Of a DNA stretch of 64,000 nucleotides, positions 49,231 to 60,891 are shown piece after piece. The stretch is from Strigops habroptila (taxonomy: Eukaryota; Chordata; Aves; Psittaciformes; Psittacidae). The DNA is taken from contig NC_044289.2 of assembly GCF_004027225.2 (NCBI RefSeq), positions 12,789,235 to 12,853,234 on the forward strand, read 5' to 3'. The notes under the pieces were generated by a model. That model ran no database searches and was not told where the DNA came from. It worked only from the letters and a program-made list of their open reading frames with translations. Made by a program: the position numbers and the translations under genes. Numbering within the stretch: position 1 is the stretch's first letter; each line of letters begins with the position of its first letter.

Positions 49231-52200
49231 ATGTTGTAGCTGTAACCTGCAAATCCAAACTCACACCGTCCAAAAACTTACCCTTTAATGCAGGGAGACT
49301 GTTCATAGTTGGACCTGTCCCAAACAAGCTTCTTGTTTGTGGCTTCTTGGGAACTAACTCCTTAGAATTACAAATCACCTTGTCATCAAAGAAAGTCACA
49401 TTTCTGGTGTTGTGCAAAGCAACCATGCTCATGCTTTTGTGAGCATGAAAATGCTGAGTTTAGCTACTCTGGGGGAGGAAAGCACAGCAGAGCAGGATGA
49501 GTAACACAGTGATGAAGTAACTGTCTGATCAGAGTTAACACCTGGTCCTTGTTGAGGCCAATTCGAGATCGCATTTTGAAATGAAAATTTCAGGGCACAA
49601 GGGGAATAAACCCAAAACTCATCCTGCACCTGTCAGCTTGGACCGAATTGGCAGCTGCTTTTAAGACCAATGGATGTTTTCAGAGAGGGACAGCAGAGTC
49701 TGAGTACCAAGACATGATATCCACATCCAGCTGCTTCCAGTGATGCCAGAGGCATTTTGCCATGTGCAGGAGTAAACGTTAAAGCTCTGTTGAAGAAGTA
49801 TCATTAAATTTGGTATTCCATCAGGGGATGCTTTAAGAAGAGGATTGGGCTTTGTTCTTCATACTCTTTAATGACAGTAAGTAGGTTGGGAGTGACATGA
49901 GAACATTTGGGAAGGACTAAATAGTCTCTAATTGAAGCTAGAGCTGTTCCAAGGCAGTTGGAAAACCAACTGTAGAGAAATGAGCTGAGTTTCCCTGGGC
50001 TTTGGTGCAAGTGCAGCACAGTGGGCTCATTAATGCGCCATCAAACTTTATAGAACTTCATGACAGTAAGCAATTAGAGGGGTAGAGTTTCAGCCACTTC
50101 TGGAGTCCATGGTGTTCTTCAGAGCTACCACCAGGTTCTCATGGGAGGAGACCTACAAATGTCAGCTCCTTCGCTTCCTGCAGGGGCCCGGAAACAGGGA
50201 ACTCACGGGTAACCTCATGTAATATTTAACAAACTTCCTGGGCTAATTAAGTATATTGCTTTATATAGTAACTAACATTGCTCTAATATCTATCAAAATT
50301 TAATTCATTACCGCCACTCAACATGGGCCCAATTCTCTGCTCCCTTACAAAGATGCAACCACGTGAATTCATTGTGTGCACCAAGGAGGTGCACCAGGAC
50401 GTAGCCCTCTTTCTGCCAGATCGTTTCCAAGCAGAAATATAAAGACAACTTTGCTCTTGGCTCTGCACAACTTGGCTGAACCAAGAGTTCCTTCAGAGTC
50501 ATGCCAGTGTAGTTGAGAGCAGAAGCTGTCCCCAGACTCTCTCCCTCAATATCTTACAAGCTGGAGGGTCCTTCATGCACAATATTTGAGGGGCTTTTCT
50601 GTAAATCAAAGCTTGGGTTTGCTGTCTGGTACTTATTTCCCAAGTGCAGGCAATTGTAAAAGCAACACAGCATCAAAGGAAAGGTATTTCTCTGAAGAGC
50701 AGAAGGCAAACAAGATCTTTGTTGCTGAGATTAGGAAAATCAGCAGTCTAGCTAGCTGGAACTTGTTTATTTGACCATTTGACTTCTGCAAAGCCCCTGA
50801 TAATGAAGCCTGGTGTCTCCAGGCTGCTGGACAATGTTAAGCCAAGAGGGACTAAAGCTTCTTGTTACTTTCTCTGTCTCTGGTGGCTCCTGTGAAATGA
50901 TGCAGTGGCATCTGTCCAGGTCCTATGGGCAGCATTCTCATTCACCAGGACATCCTCTTCAGGAGAAGTCCCTCTCCCCATGCAGACAGGGCAATCTCTG
51001 CTGTTCCAGGCTGGGCTGCACCTCTTTAAGGTAGGGGATGCTTCAACTGAGCCAGCCATGACAAACAGAAGAGCCTCCTCTCTGCATGCAGCCCCTGAGA
51101 ACAGCCTGACACGGCACTCACAGAGCCCTGGGATGGGAACACGGCTTCTCACCAGTGACCTCTTGCCAGCTGGAGACCTCATGTCAAGGGTGCAGGTTGT
51201 CCCTGAGAGGGGAGGACAGAACAACTCTGCTCTGCTGCCCAGGAGGGCAGTGAGGAGATGCTGGGGATGTACAGGCAGAGATGCAGGCAGAACTGGCTTG
51301 CCTAGATTGAAACTGCCTGTCCAAGCAGTCGCTGTATAGTTACAGGCTGTGACCAGCACCTTTGTCAGACAGGCACCCTGGTCTGACCCACAGATGTGTG
51401 TCCCAAGGGATCCCAGGGGTGAAGGTCAGGCAAAAGTTAACAGAGATGCTGCTATTGTCACTTTTAGCAGGAATTTCAAGTGCCCGTGTCTCTAAAAGCA
51501 CTCTCAAGGGCACTCTGTGTAAGGTCCAGCAGCTTCACACTCAGTTGTCAAGCGCATTTTCTCTGGAGGAAAGGCACCCTTCCTGGGGAGAGGGGACACA
51601 TCCTTCTGTCCTTCCAGCCTTCATCAGCAGTGGCAGTTCCCTGTCCCAGCCCTGTGAGCCACTGTGACCCTTCTTTTCCATGTCTGAAGAGGCCAGATCC
51701 TGCTCAGCTCCCAGATTACAGGTTAGCTAGCAGGGGGATGCTGCTCCCCCTGCCTGCCCGTTGCCTTCCAAAGCCTCACCCACAGTTACCCACAATCTCC
51801 AGATGAGTCTGATTTAGACAGATCTTCATCTGTACAAGGATTTCCCGATTCCTGGCTTTTCTCATAAAACCCCCTGTCTCAACCCCATCTCTGGCTGCTT
51901 ATGGCAGCGCCAGGCCTGCCCTTCGATCTGCCTAGCAAAGGCAGACAGAAAACATATTTCATCTTGAGCCTTGGTGTGTGTAATGTATTCTCTTCTATTA
52001 GCTATTGCTCTAGGTCCTGATCTTTGATTCATTGTCGTCTTTTTCCTGACAGCGTCTCCTCAGAAACCAAAGCTGTAAATGAAAGAGAATGACACTATGT
52101 TGAAAAACACAGAAATGAGAAAAAGCAAGGCTGTGGTACTGGGCATCCCAGTAGCAAATCATCACGCCAGGGTGGGACAAGTAGGTACAAAAGGATGTGC

Positions 52201-52349
52201 AAGACACATCACGCTGCCTGTCAGCATCATCATTCACAGATGAGGTTATTGCTATTTAGGGTCCAGGTGCTTTTGGAAGAGTAGTGGAACGCATTGATCA
52301 CAAAGTCTTTAATACAAGTAATTTTTCATATTCTGACAGTGCCAAGAGA

Positions 52350-52800
52350 GTAGGGGCAGCCGTGAGGGGAGATCGTGAGGGGAGAGCAAAGGCGGCCATT
52401 AGGGGAGATCATGAGGGGAGAGCAAGGGCGGCCATTAGGGGAGATGATGAGGGGAGAGGTGGGGCGGTCATGAGGGGAGATCGTGAAGAGAGAGCAGGGA
52501 CAGTCATGAAGGGACAGGAGGGGCAGCCATGAGGGGTGAGGAGAGATCATGAGAGGAGAGCAGGGGCGGCCATGAGGGGAAATCATGAGGGGAGAGGTGG
52601 GGCGGTTGTGAGGGGAGCTCGTGAGGCAAGAGCAGGGGCAGGCATGGGGCGTGAGGGGCGGCCATGAGGAGAGATCTTGCAGGGAGATGAGGGGTGGCCA
52701 TGAGGGGTAGGGGCAGCAGCTATATAGCGTGGGCCACTCTGAGGGAGCAGATGAGGGGTGGCTGTGGCTGGAAATCGTGAAGGGCAGCCATGAGGGGAGA
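52350..52800 (+). repeat. 36-bp GC-rich minisatellite
   Basis: Tandem diverged copies of a unit reading roughly GGGGCGGCCATGAGGGGAGA then TCATGAGGGGAGAGCA. Copies are regular from about 52352 to 52470, then become irregular (insertions and partial units) to about 52800. On plus it is an open frame of 12-residue repeats of the RGDHEGRARAAI kind, a consequence of the 36-bp period rather than evidence for a protein. It abuts a CR1 3' end at about 52815. Confidence 0.93.
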
Positions 52801-52814
52801 TCAGTTTGCCCTCA

Positions 52815-52918
52815 GTGACAGGGATTAGTGGTGGGCTTGACAGTCCCGGACTGACGGTTGGGCTCGATGATCTTAAAGGTCTTTTCCAACCTAGTTGATT
52901 CTATGATTCTGTGATTGC
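52815..52918 (+). mobile_element. CR1 LINE 3'-end fragment next to the minisatellite
   Basis: GACAGGGATTAGTGGTGGGC, GGGCTCGATGATCTTAAAGG, TCTTTTCCAACCTAGTTGAT, then TCTATGATTCTGTGATT. Same subfamily as the copies at 36.7 and 57.1 kb; plus-strand sense. Confidence 0.88.
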
Positions 52919-55900
52919 TTTTGATGTTCGTTGTGAGGCAGCAGAGACTAATAGAGGTATGTCAGGCATCTGACTACAAAAGCATGGGGAAGAGGGATTC
53001 AAAGGAACACAGTGACAGGAGGAAGACAAAGCCTTTAGGGAGTATCAGCCCACTGCTGGTGAAGCTGAAACGATGATTGGGATGTTTTTGCCTATGCTGC
53101 TGTCCACCGTCCTCCTCTTCCAAGCCCAAATCTTCATTCCTGGAGCTGCTTTGGCCTCTAGGCAAGTCATATAGAGTAAGACTTCTGCAGCGAGAAATAG
53201 CATGGGGCAAAGGAACCAGAGTCCTCCTGAGAGGAGCTGAAACCTTCAGCAGGTCTGGTCATTGGGCTGGCTTGCAGCAAACAGTGTTTTAGTAACAAAA
53301 TCCATCTCACCACCCAGCCTGGTGTTTGTTTGGTGTTTCTGGCCTGTTCCTCTAAAGAGAGGCAGTTTGCTGCTGCTGTAAGTAACAGGGATTTCATTTT
53401 CCTGTCTGTTTATGAGACTCCTCTTCTTTCTCAGTTAAGTCTCGGGGGACTCCAAATGCTGCATAGCTGCTATTGAATGTAACAGTCACTGTGATCTTAG
53501 CAGAGTTCAGAACATGCTGGAACAAATAATGGGAGAAAAGGAAAACTGAAATTCCTCCCTTCTGCAATCAGTAATCACGTCTTGCCAGTGCTGACTTCCA
53601 CCTAACCAGGCTGCAGCCGTGTTGGAGGTGGGAGGTGGGTGCTTGGGGAAGCCGAGGACAAGCAATAACATTAGACACCTCCAGAGTGAATTAAGGGACT
53701 GAATCACACCAGAGCTGTTGGAAAACAAGATGTGCAGGAGCTGGGTCTTCCTTCTGGAGGATATTTGCTGTCATCCCTGTGGTTGTTCTCTGCCTCAGCA
53801 TGGCAGGTCACTGATGGATCCTGCACCTCCGGGGGATGATGGTCAATCAGTGATTTTCCTACATGGTGTGGTGCAGAAGTTGGGGGATGCTGGGAGCCGG
53901 GTCTCCTTTTAGCCTGCACAATAAACCCTCCCTGCTTACCCCAAAACCAACGGCCACAGAAGCTCCTCTTACCCTGTCACTTCCCACTCCTCTCTGCGGC
54001 ACGGAGGCTGTGAAACATCACTTGTTGGCAGGGAAGGGGAGAAATACTCCTCACCTGTCTCTCTTGTTCTTCTTTCCTTTCTTTCACAGGGCCTCTGAGA
54101 CATTGGGAAGCTTGAAAATGAATGTCAACCAGGCACAGAACTCTGTTGTGCAGTTTTTGCAGGTGCTATTAGCTGGTGAAGGCTGGGTTGGTGTTAGGTG
54201 GGTGGTGGATTCCTCAGTAATTGGCTTGGAAAACAGAGGAGAGCAGCAAAAATAGGAATGAGATGCAGACCTGGAGTGAGGGTGCTGAGGTTTCCTGTGG
54301 TTATTCAGCTCCCACAGGGGCTCAGGGTGTCCCTCTGGTCGTTTGTGGTTTTCCTATTTCTCAACTGGATGCTGAAGAAGAGGAAAAGCAACAATTCCTC
54401 CTGGGCACAGGGGATCCCTGCTAGTGCTGGGGACGGCTGGAGAAGCACAGTGAGGGCAGCAGAGGACAGGACCAAACTGGGACCAGTTGCCTTTAGTCCC
54501 TGGTGTCTACAAGCTTTGGGGTATTCCCCTTCCGCAGCTCTCAGTGGGATCCAGCTCCCACCATCCTGCCACCACCTCCCAGCCAGGACCCCAGTGCAAT
54601 TTCTCTTTTCATTTCCCCTTGCCTTGCTCCACTTTAACTCTGTGAATAAGGTGGTTTGTGAGGAAGACTCTGCCTGTCACTCTAGATGCTATTTCCCCTT
54701 CTCTTTGCTTTCTGCTCACTGTCAGTGTTGTCTGATGGCGTGACATGGTGTGATAAAAAAAGGGAGGGATCGCAGAGCACGGCGCTAAATGAAGTTAATT
54801 GCATTTGCTCAGGTACAAGATGAATTGTCCAAATAATTTGGCAAACAATCTTTTTGTAGAGGCACAGAACCATTCTCTGAAGCTGAGTTAATAATTCCAG
54901 TTGTTAATAATGCATCACAGGCAGCTGATGCTCTTCCCAGTGCCCACAGCCGGGCTTTGCAGATCCCACTTGTTTATCAGCAGGTTGGGAAGGAGAGGGA
55001 AGTGTTTTGGAATAACATTTCATGTGATGGCTGGCATTTAAGAATATTATGGCATTGTTTTAAGGCATTCACCACTTTCAAGGCATGTATAAACATGTAT
55101 AAACGTGTGCTTATTTGTTCACACGTATCACTGGTGTCGCTGTGATCTCCCCAGCCTGTCACAGCCCTTTTTGGAGCATCAGCACACACGGGCAGGCTTT
55201 CACATCCAGATTAAATGTGTAACTGTTTGAAAAGCAGTTCCTAAAGAGATACTCAGTATTGAACAAGAAATGAAAGCGATTGGGAAAGCACTTTTACAGA
55301 TTTCAGAACACTTTAGCAAGTAACAGGCCCTCTTGAGAACAAGCAGGAAATATTCCATAATATTCCTTTAATTCAATTAAGACTTTTTAATATATAATGA
55401 TGGGAATTTTAGTAGCTCAGACCAGCCAAAGTCAACCTCCCACTCCCTGCCCTGGCCGTGCAGTCCTGCAGAAGCATGCTGTGAAGAGATGATCAGGGCT
55501 GATGGAGCTTCAGATGAGCTTCAAAGAGCTTTTCTATTGCTCTGCTCATCATCTCCACAGTTCCAGTTGCTGTGTCAGGCTCATAGCAAGTGCAAAAAGT
55601 GGTGTGAGGACACGGAGGAGAGAGGACTGTGTCTGTAATTGCTCGCCTGTGATTACCTCACATCGTGCGCTCCGAGAACTCTTCTTGCCTCTCATTAGCA
55701 TAGAGAGGGGGAAATATTTAATTGCAACACTGCTCTATGGCACTATCTGCAAGCAAAGCAGATCAAATCTGCCTGCCTCGTGGGGCCAAGGGGTGATCAG
55801 CTTCTCCAGGGCGGTGGGGTACAGCTGATGGAGATCAAGAGGCAGAATACAAATTGCACCAGTCTGCAATTACACAAGTGCTGCCTTGAGCAGGCTTTTC

Positions 55901-57099
55901 TCTTCTTTCCGCTGATCACTTGGTGGTGGCAGAGTCCCACATCCCAGTCAAGATCCCAAAGCATTTTGCAATGTGAGGCTGATTTTCCAAAGCATCCGCT
56001 TCAGCTTTCGCGCTCTCTGTCAGCAGGACACAGCTGACAGCGGGGACAGGGAATTGCATTGCAGCGGCTGTTAGAAACCTGGGTTTGAGGTGGGCACACA
56101 CCGTTGTGCCTTGTCACCATGGCCTGTGTGTGGTCATTGCACGCTGGCATGAAAATGCAATCCTGTGTGAGGCTGTGAGAAGTGAGATTGAAGAATGCAC
56201 CAAAATACAGTTGTATCTTGCAAGAAAAAGGCTCTGTAACAGTGAAATGCAGCTGGTCACAGACTCTAATTTCAATTAATGTGCATGTGAAAGTGCAGGA
56301 ATCTGAGCTGCTGCACGCACAGGAACCACAGTGGAGGCAAAAATCCCCCCATGTGAGCTGGTTTCCAGCACAGGAAGAGATGCTAAAGCTGCTCCTTTCA
56401 CCCATGTGGGAAGCTTTCGGCTGGGCACGGACCATCAGTTGCCCATGTGCACAGGGCACATGTAAGTGTGGCTTCGAGCTGAGCTGGCTCCATGCTGTGG
56501 GCAGACATCCTGGTATGAGGGGGCTTCAGAGGGGGCTTTGGTGGCACTTTTCCCCATGATTTGTGCCATAAGTGAGGAGTTGGATTTCAAACCAACGCTC
56601 CCTGCTCCTGCCACCCTCTTCCCTGCAGACAGAGGAATTTTCCTACGGCCTGGCCAGATCTGTGCTCATCTGATCAGCGAGGGTAGTAATATTGACACTA
56701 TTATATCTGGCATATTAGCTTGAACATCTAAATCATCCCACAGCTCCGCAGCCACCTGATCTCCTGCGCTGATTCCCACAGCCTCTGCGCTGCTGCCCTG
56801 AAACGCTGCCACCAGCGTTAGACATACCAGCAGCCTTAATTACAGGGTGGCAGCCTGCCAGCACCCAAGAGGCAGAGCTGAGCTGCCTGCGCCACTTGCA
56901 AGGGGGGAGTGAAAAACCAACACTGGGAAACAGCAGGACAAGCCCTGCAGTGCTGATGTCAGGGGGGGTCAAGCATCTGCTTTGCCTCAGGTTCATCCCC
57001 TGGGAAGAAGCGTTGTGCGGGAGCTTGGCTGGTCCCCAAGCCTGTGCCTGACCCATCTCCCAGGATGCTCACAGGCACCCATCCCAGTGGGGTGCACAG

Positions 57100-57328
57100 C
57101 ACTTCAGACTAGATATTAGGAACAATTTCTTCACCAAAAGGGTGCTCAGGCATTGGAACAAGCTGCCAGGGCAGTGGTTGAATCGCCATCCCTGGAAGTG
57201 TTCACAAACTGGGTAGATGAGGCCCGTAGTGACACGGTTGAGTGGTGGACTTGGTGGTCCTGGGGAAATGGTTGAACTTGATGATCTTAAAGGTCTTTTC
57301 CAACCTAGCTGATTCTGTGATTCTATGG
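57100..57328 (+). mobile_element. CR1 LINE 3'-end fragment, about 230 bp
   Basis: It begins near CTTCAGACTAGATATTAGG, passes CACCAAAAGGGTGCTCAGGC and CCATCCCTGGAAGTGTTC, and ends TGATCTTAAAGGTCTTTTCC, AACCTAGCTGATTCTGTGAT, TCTATGG. The terminal octamers give plus-strand sense; 5'-truncated. Confidence 0.9.
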
Positions 57329-59270
57329 TGTTGAGTCCCATGTCCATCCCAACCCACTGGAGAGGGTGATAGAAAAGCAGCATCCCCCCATTTCTGCTCT
57401 GGAGAGTTCTGGGCTTTTCCCCTGTGTTGCTCCATGTGTGACAAGGGGTTGCAGGCAGTGGGCTGTGGCCTTGTACTCCATATGAGCACTGGCAGAGAGC
57501 TGAACACACAGACCTGCTTCCCTGCCCAGCTCCCTGCATCAGCCCCAAGGCAGTCTTGCTAATTCCTCACTTTTTGGAGCTTTAAGTTTATTCAATTCTG
57601 TGAAAAACCGAGATGAAGCGACATAGTTCCATGGCTATCGGGGATCTAAACATCTCCTCCCCAGAGACCCCAGCAGGAGTGAAGGATGGTGACATCCTGA
57701 CTTAGCTCCCAGCTCTGCTATGGAGCTGTCATGGCATCTGCTCCTCTGGGCCCTTCCCGAGGCCATGCACCATCTGATAGTGTCAGTGCAATCTTGATGC
57801 TGGAGCATCCCTATGGATGAACACTTCCTGCCTCTCCTCGGAGGACAAAAGTGTTTTACATCTGGAACTGAGCTCAAGCAGCTGCTCAAAAGCAGGACAG
57901 GGATGAACCAAGGTAAAATCCTTGGGTACCACTTTGAAGCAAACAGATCCCTGTGGCACCTGTGCTTCACAGCTCTAGGCAGATAACAGACAATAGCCTG
58001 ATTATGGGAATGCATTTAGCATTGTGCACCAAGTTGTGTGAATGCCTGGTTAAAGGATAGCTATTCCAGCCAAAAAAGATGGCCAGGGAAAAAGAAATCA
58101 GCCTTTGGGTTCTGAGTCATTGCTTTGCTTCGCGCTCAGGATTTGGTCCACTGTGTGTCCAGAATAATTATTAAGCAAGTTCTGATGGAAGAATTTTATT
58201 TACCCAGCCTCAAAAAGGAAGAAAAGAATCCTTAATAGTTGATTAGATCAAAAAAAAGCATAGTTTATTTTTCAATAAGTGCTTTAGATGTAAGATCAAT
58301 GGCTTGAGGTTGATTGATAGGAGCTGTTTGCAAAGACCTCAGATCTAATTGTACTCAGGCAATCACACGGATGCTTTCTTTGACTAATACTAGGCACCAT
58401 CCCCTTGTACAGATGGGCGAGGTACCAGAAAAGAGCAATACTTTGCACTGGAGAGTTGCTCAGCAACTGCCCCATATTATTTTTGAGTTGTCCCTGAGTA
58501 CAGCCGCCTTCTCTTTGATCTTTGCATAATTTTTGTTGCTGCTGCCTCTCAAAAAAGAAAACATTTTAAAGGAATTGCATCTCCATTTGCCACAATCTCT
58601 TTTTTTTTCCTCTTTTTCCCAACCTCAAGCACAGCTGGAGCCTGATGACACCAGGGAAAGCAGCTCATTTCTTTTCAGAGAGGAGGAAATTAAGGTCCAT
58701 CTATTCTGCTAGAGCCTTTCACGGGGTGTTGGGGAACCTGGACTCCTACAGGGATTTAGTATCTCTTTCTATACACGGTCCATATATGATATTCAAAGGC
58801 ACACAGAGCAGCCATACAGCTGGGTTTGGCAGATAAGCTGGTATTAGCACTCCCATTTGGCAGCATTTTATTAAGCAATGGCAATGGGGTGATTTGTCTG
58901 GAGAAGAGAGTGCCAGGGCTGGGATTTCTCACCCTGCTGTAATCCAGAATGAGTTTGGCATGAAGGCATTACTGGGATTTGGAAGGAGCATCGCATCTCG
59001 CCAACGAGTTATTACCAGCCCTGCTGATAAATGCCTTTATGAGCTGCTCATCCTGAATCAGTGCTTATTCCATGCTCTGGATGAAACAGACCCCTTGTGG
59101 GGCCCAGCAGAAAGGAGCTTCTGGTTGTTGCAGTGTATCTGGTCCTTTTTTCTCTCTCATTTATTTTCTGCCACGCACAAGTGGGTAACAAAAGGTTTGC
59201 ATTGTGCTTTGGTCTCTCCTGGGTAACACACATAGAAGAAGAGCAACAAGTAAAACACCACGTCCCTGCA

Positions 59271-59330
59271 ATATGGAAAAAAAACCCCAAAAACTAAAAA
59301 GAAAAGAAAAAATAGAGAAGAAAATAACCC
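59271..59330 (+). repeat. A-rich low-complexity tract
   Basis: About 60 bp of A-rich sequence (GGAAAAAAAACCCCAAAAAC, AAAAAGAAAAGAAAAAATAG). It has no adjoining CR1 or processed-gene copy, so it is not an obvious retroposed poly(A) tail. Confidence 0.7.
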
Positions 59331-60500
59331 ATAAATTTAGAAATTTGAATCAGGAATATGAGTCAGGAGCATCTTTCCTGAAATCTCTAGACAGCAGCAT
59401 TGTACAATTACAGGGACCAAAAGGGGGGTGATTGGGCGAGGGTTAGCACAGCCCCTGCTCGAGGAGGACACACACGACTCCTGAGCCAGGCTACAGCCCA
59501 GCTGGAGGAGGTCACCAGGGGAAACAACCAATTTCATCACGTCTCTGTGGTCTCACAGTAACCCCATGGGGCACCCAAACAGCCCGCAGAGCCGCAGAGC
59601 CATGAGCCGAGGTTCCTTCTTGTGCTCCTTCCCCAGTGCTGGGGAAATGAAAATCCTGGAACTTTTAATGCTAATTAAGAGCCAGGCAGCAGAAGGAAGG
59701 AGATTTCTACATCTAGTAAAAATTTCAGCTTGAAAGGTGTAAAAATAGACTTTTCTTGCCTCGGGAATTCTAGCCCTGCCTTGTAACTTGTGGTGCTGCA
59801 GATGATTGCATTCATAATTTAAATGTTGGATGGGTATAAAATTACTCGTGTGGGAGTTATTCAATTTCTGGTAAGTACATTTACATTAAATAGCGGCTGC
59901 ACACACAAAAGAGAGGAAAAAGCCCTTCCACTTCTGCGTGCCTGGAGCGGTGAGAACATGTGCAGCCCCACAAGGCTGCTCTTGTGAGCAGATTGCCTCT
60001 TCTTCCTACTGAAAACCTCATAAAGTTCACCGTGGCTGAACGGGCACTTGTGTCTCCTCCCTGACACTTGGCATAGGGCACCCAGTGCTCATCTGAGCAC
60101 TGCTGGGAATGGCTGTTTGCCTGTTTCCAACCATTACATTTTGTCACCTCAGTGCTTGTGAATCTGGAAAGCCCAAGTTCAGTGTCCCTCTCCTGGAAGT
60201 GTGTCTATTCCCCTCTATCTATTCCCAGATAGAGGGTTGAGCTTGCTGGGCATCATCAGTTTGTAATGAATAGATGGGAAGAGGAACAGGCTGGGAAAGC
60301 GATCCACCTCGCAGCAGGCCCTGCATGAGTGGAGGGTTTGGACAAGGCAGGTAATGGTTAGTCACAAAGCTCAGCCCAGCCTTTAATGTTGAGGCAGGAG
60401 TTGGGGTTCCCTTTAGGTCCATCCTTCCCACTGCCTGAGATCCTCCCAGGTCTCTGCTCTGTGCTTCCAGAGTAGGTGCTCTGTGTTTATAAGCAGCTGA

Positions 60501-60891
60501 GGGTTGGGGTTGTTCAGCCTGGAGAAGAGAATGCTCCAGGGAGTGTTCGTTCTGGCCTTTCAATACTTTAAGGAGGCTTTATAGAGAAAGATGGGGACAG
60601 ACTTTTTTAGTGCCTGTAGCAATAGGACAAGGGGTAATGTTTTCATACTAAAAAAGGGTTGACTCAGACTAGTTATAAGGAAGAAATTGTTTTTACAACA
60701 AGGGTGGTGAAACACTGGCACAGGGTGCCCAGGGAGGTGGTAGATAGCCCATCCCTGGCAGTGCTCCAAGCCCCAGGTTGGACACAGGGGCTTGGAGCAA
60801 CCTGCTCTAGTGAAGGTGTCCCTGCCTTACTGCAGGGGGTTGGAACTAGATGGCTTTTAAAGGTCTCTTCCAACCTAAACCATTCCATGGT
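60501..60891 (+). mobile_element. CR1 LINE 3' portion, about 390 bp
   Basis: It begins GGGTTGGGGTTGTTCAGCC, TGGAGAAGAGAATG, runs through AAACACTGGCACAGGGTGCC and TTGGAGCAACCTGCTC, and ends TTCCAACCTAAACCATTCC. It is more diverged than the copies at 32 and 46 kb, so probably older. The open frames on both strands here are CR1 shadows. Confidence 0.9.

Noticed and set aside
52284-52532. Possible RGD-containing repeat protein
   Set aside because: The 12-residue periodicity simply follows the 36-bp minisatellite, the same DNA is open in other frames, and there is no start context, splice structure or known relative.
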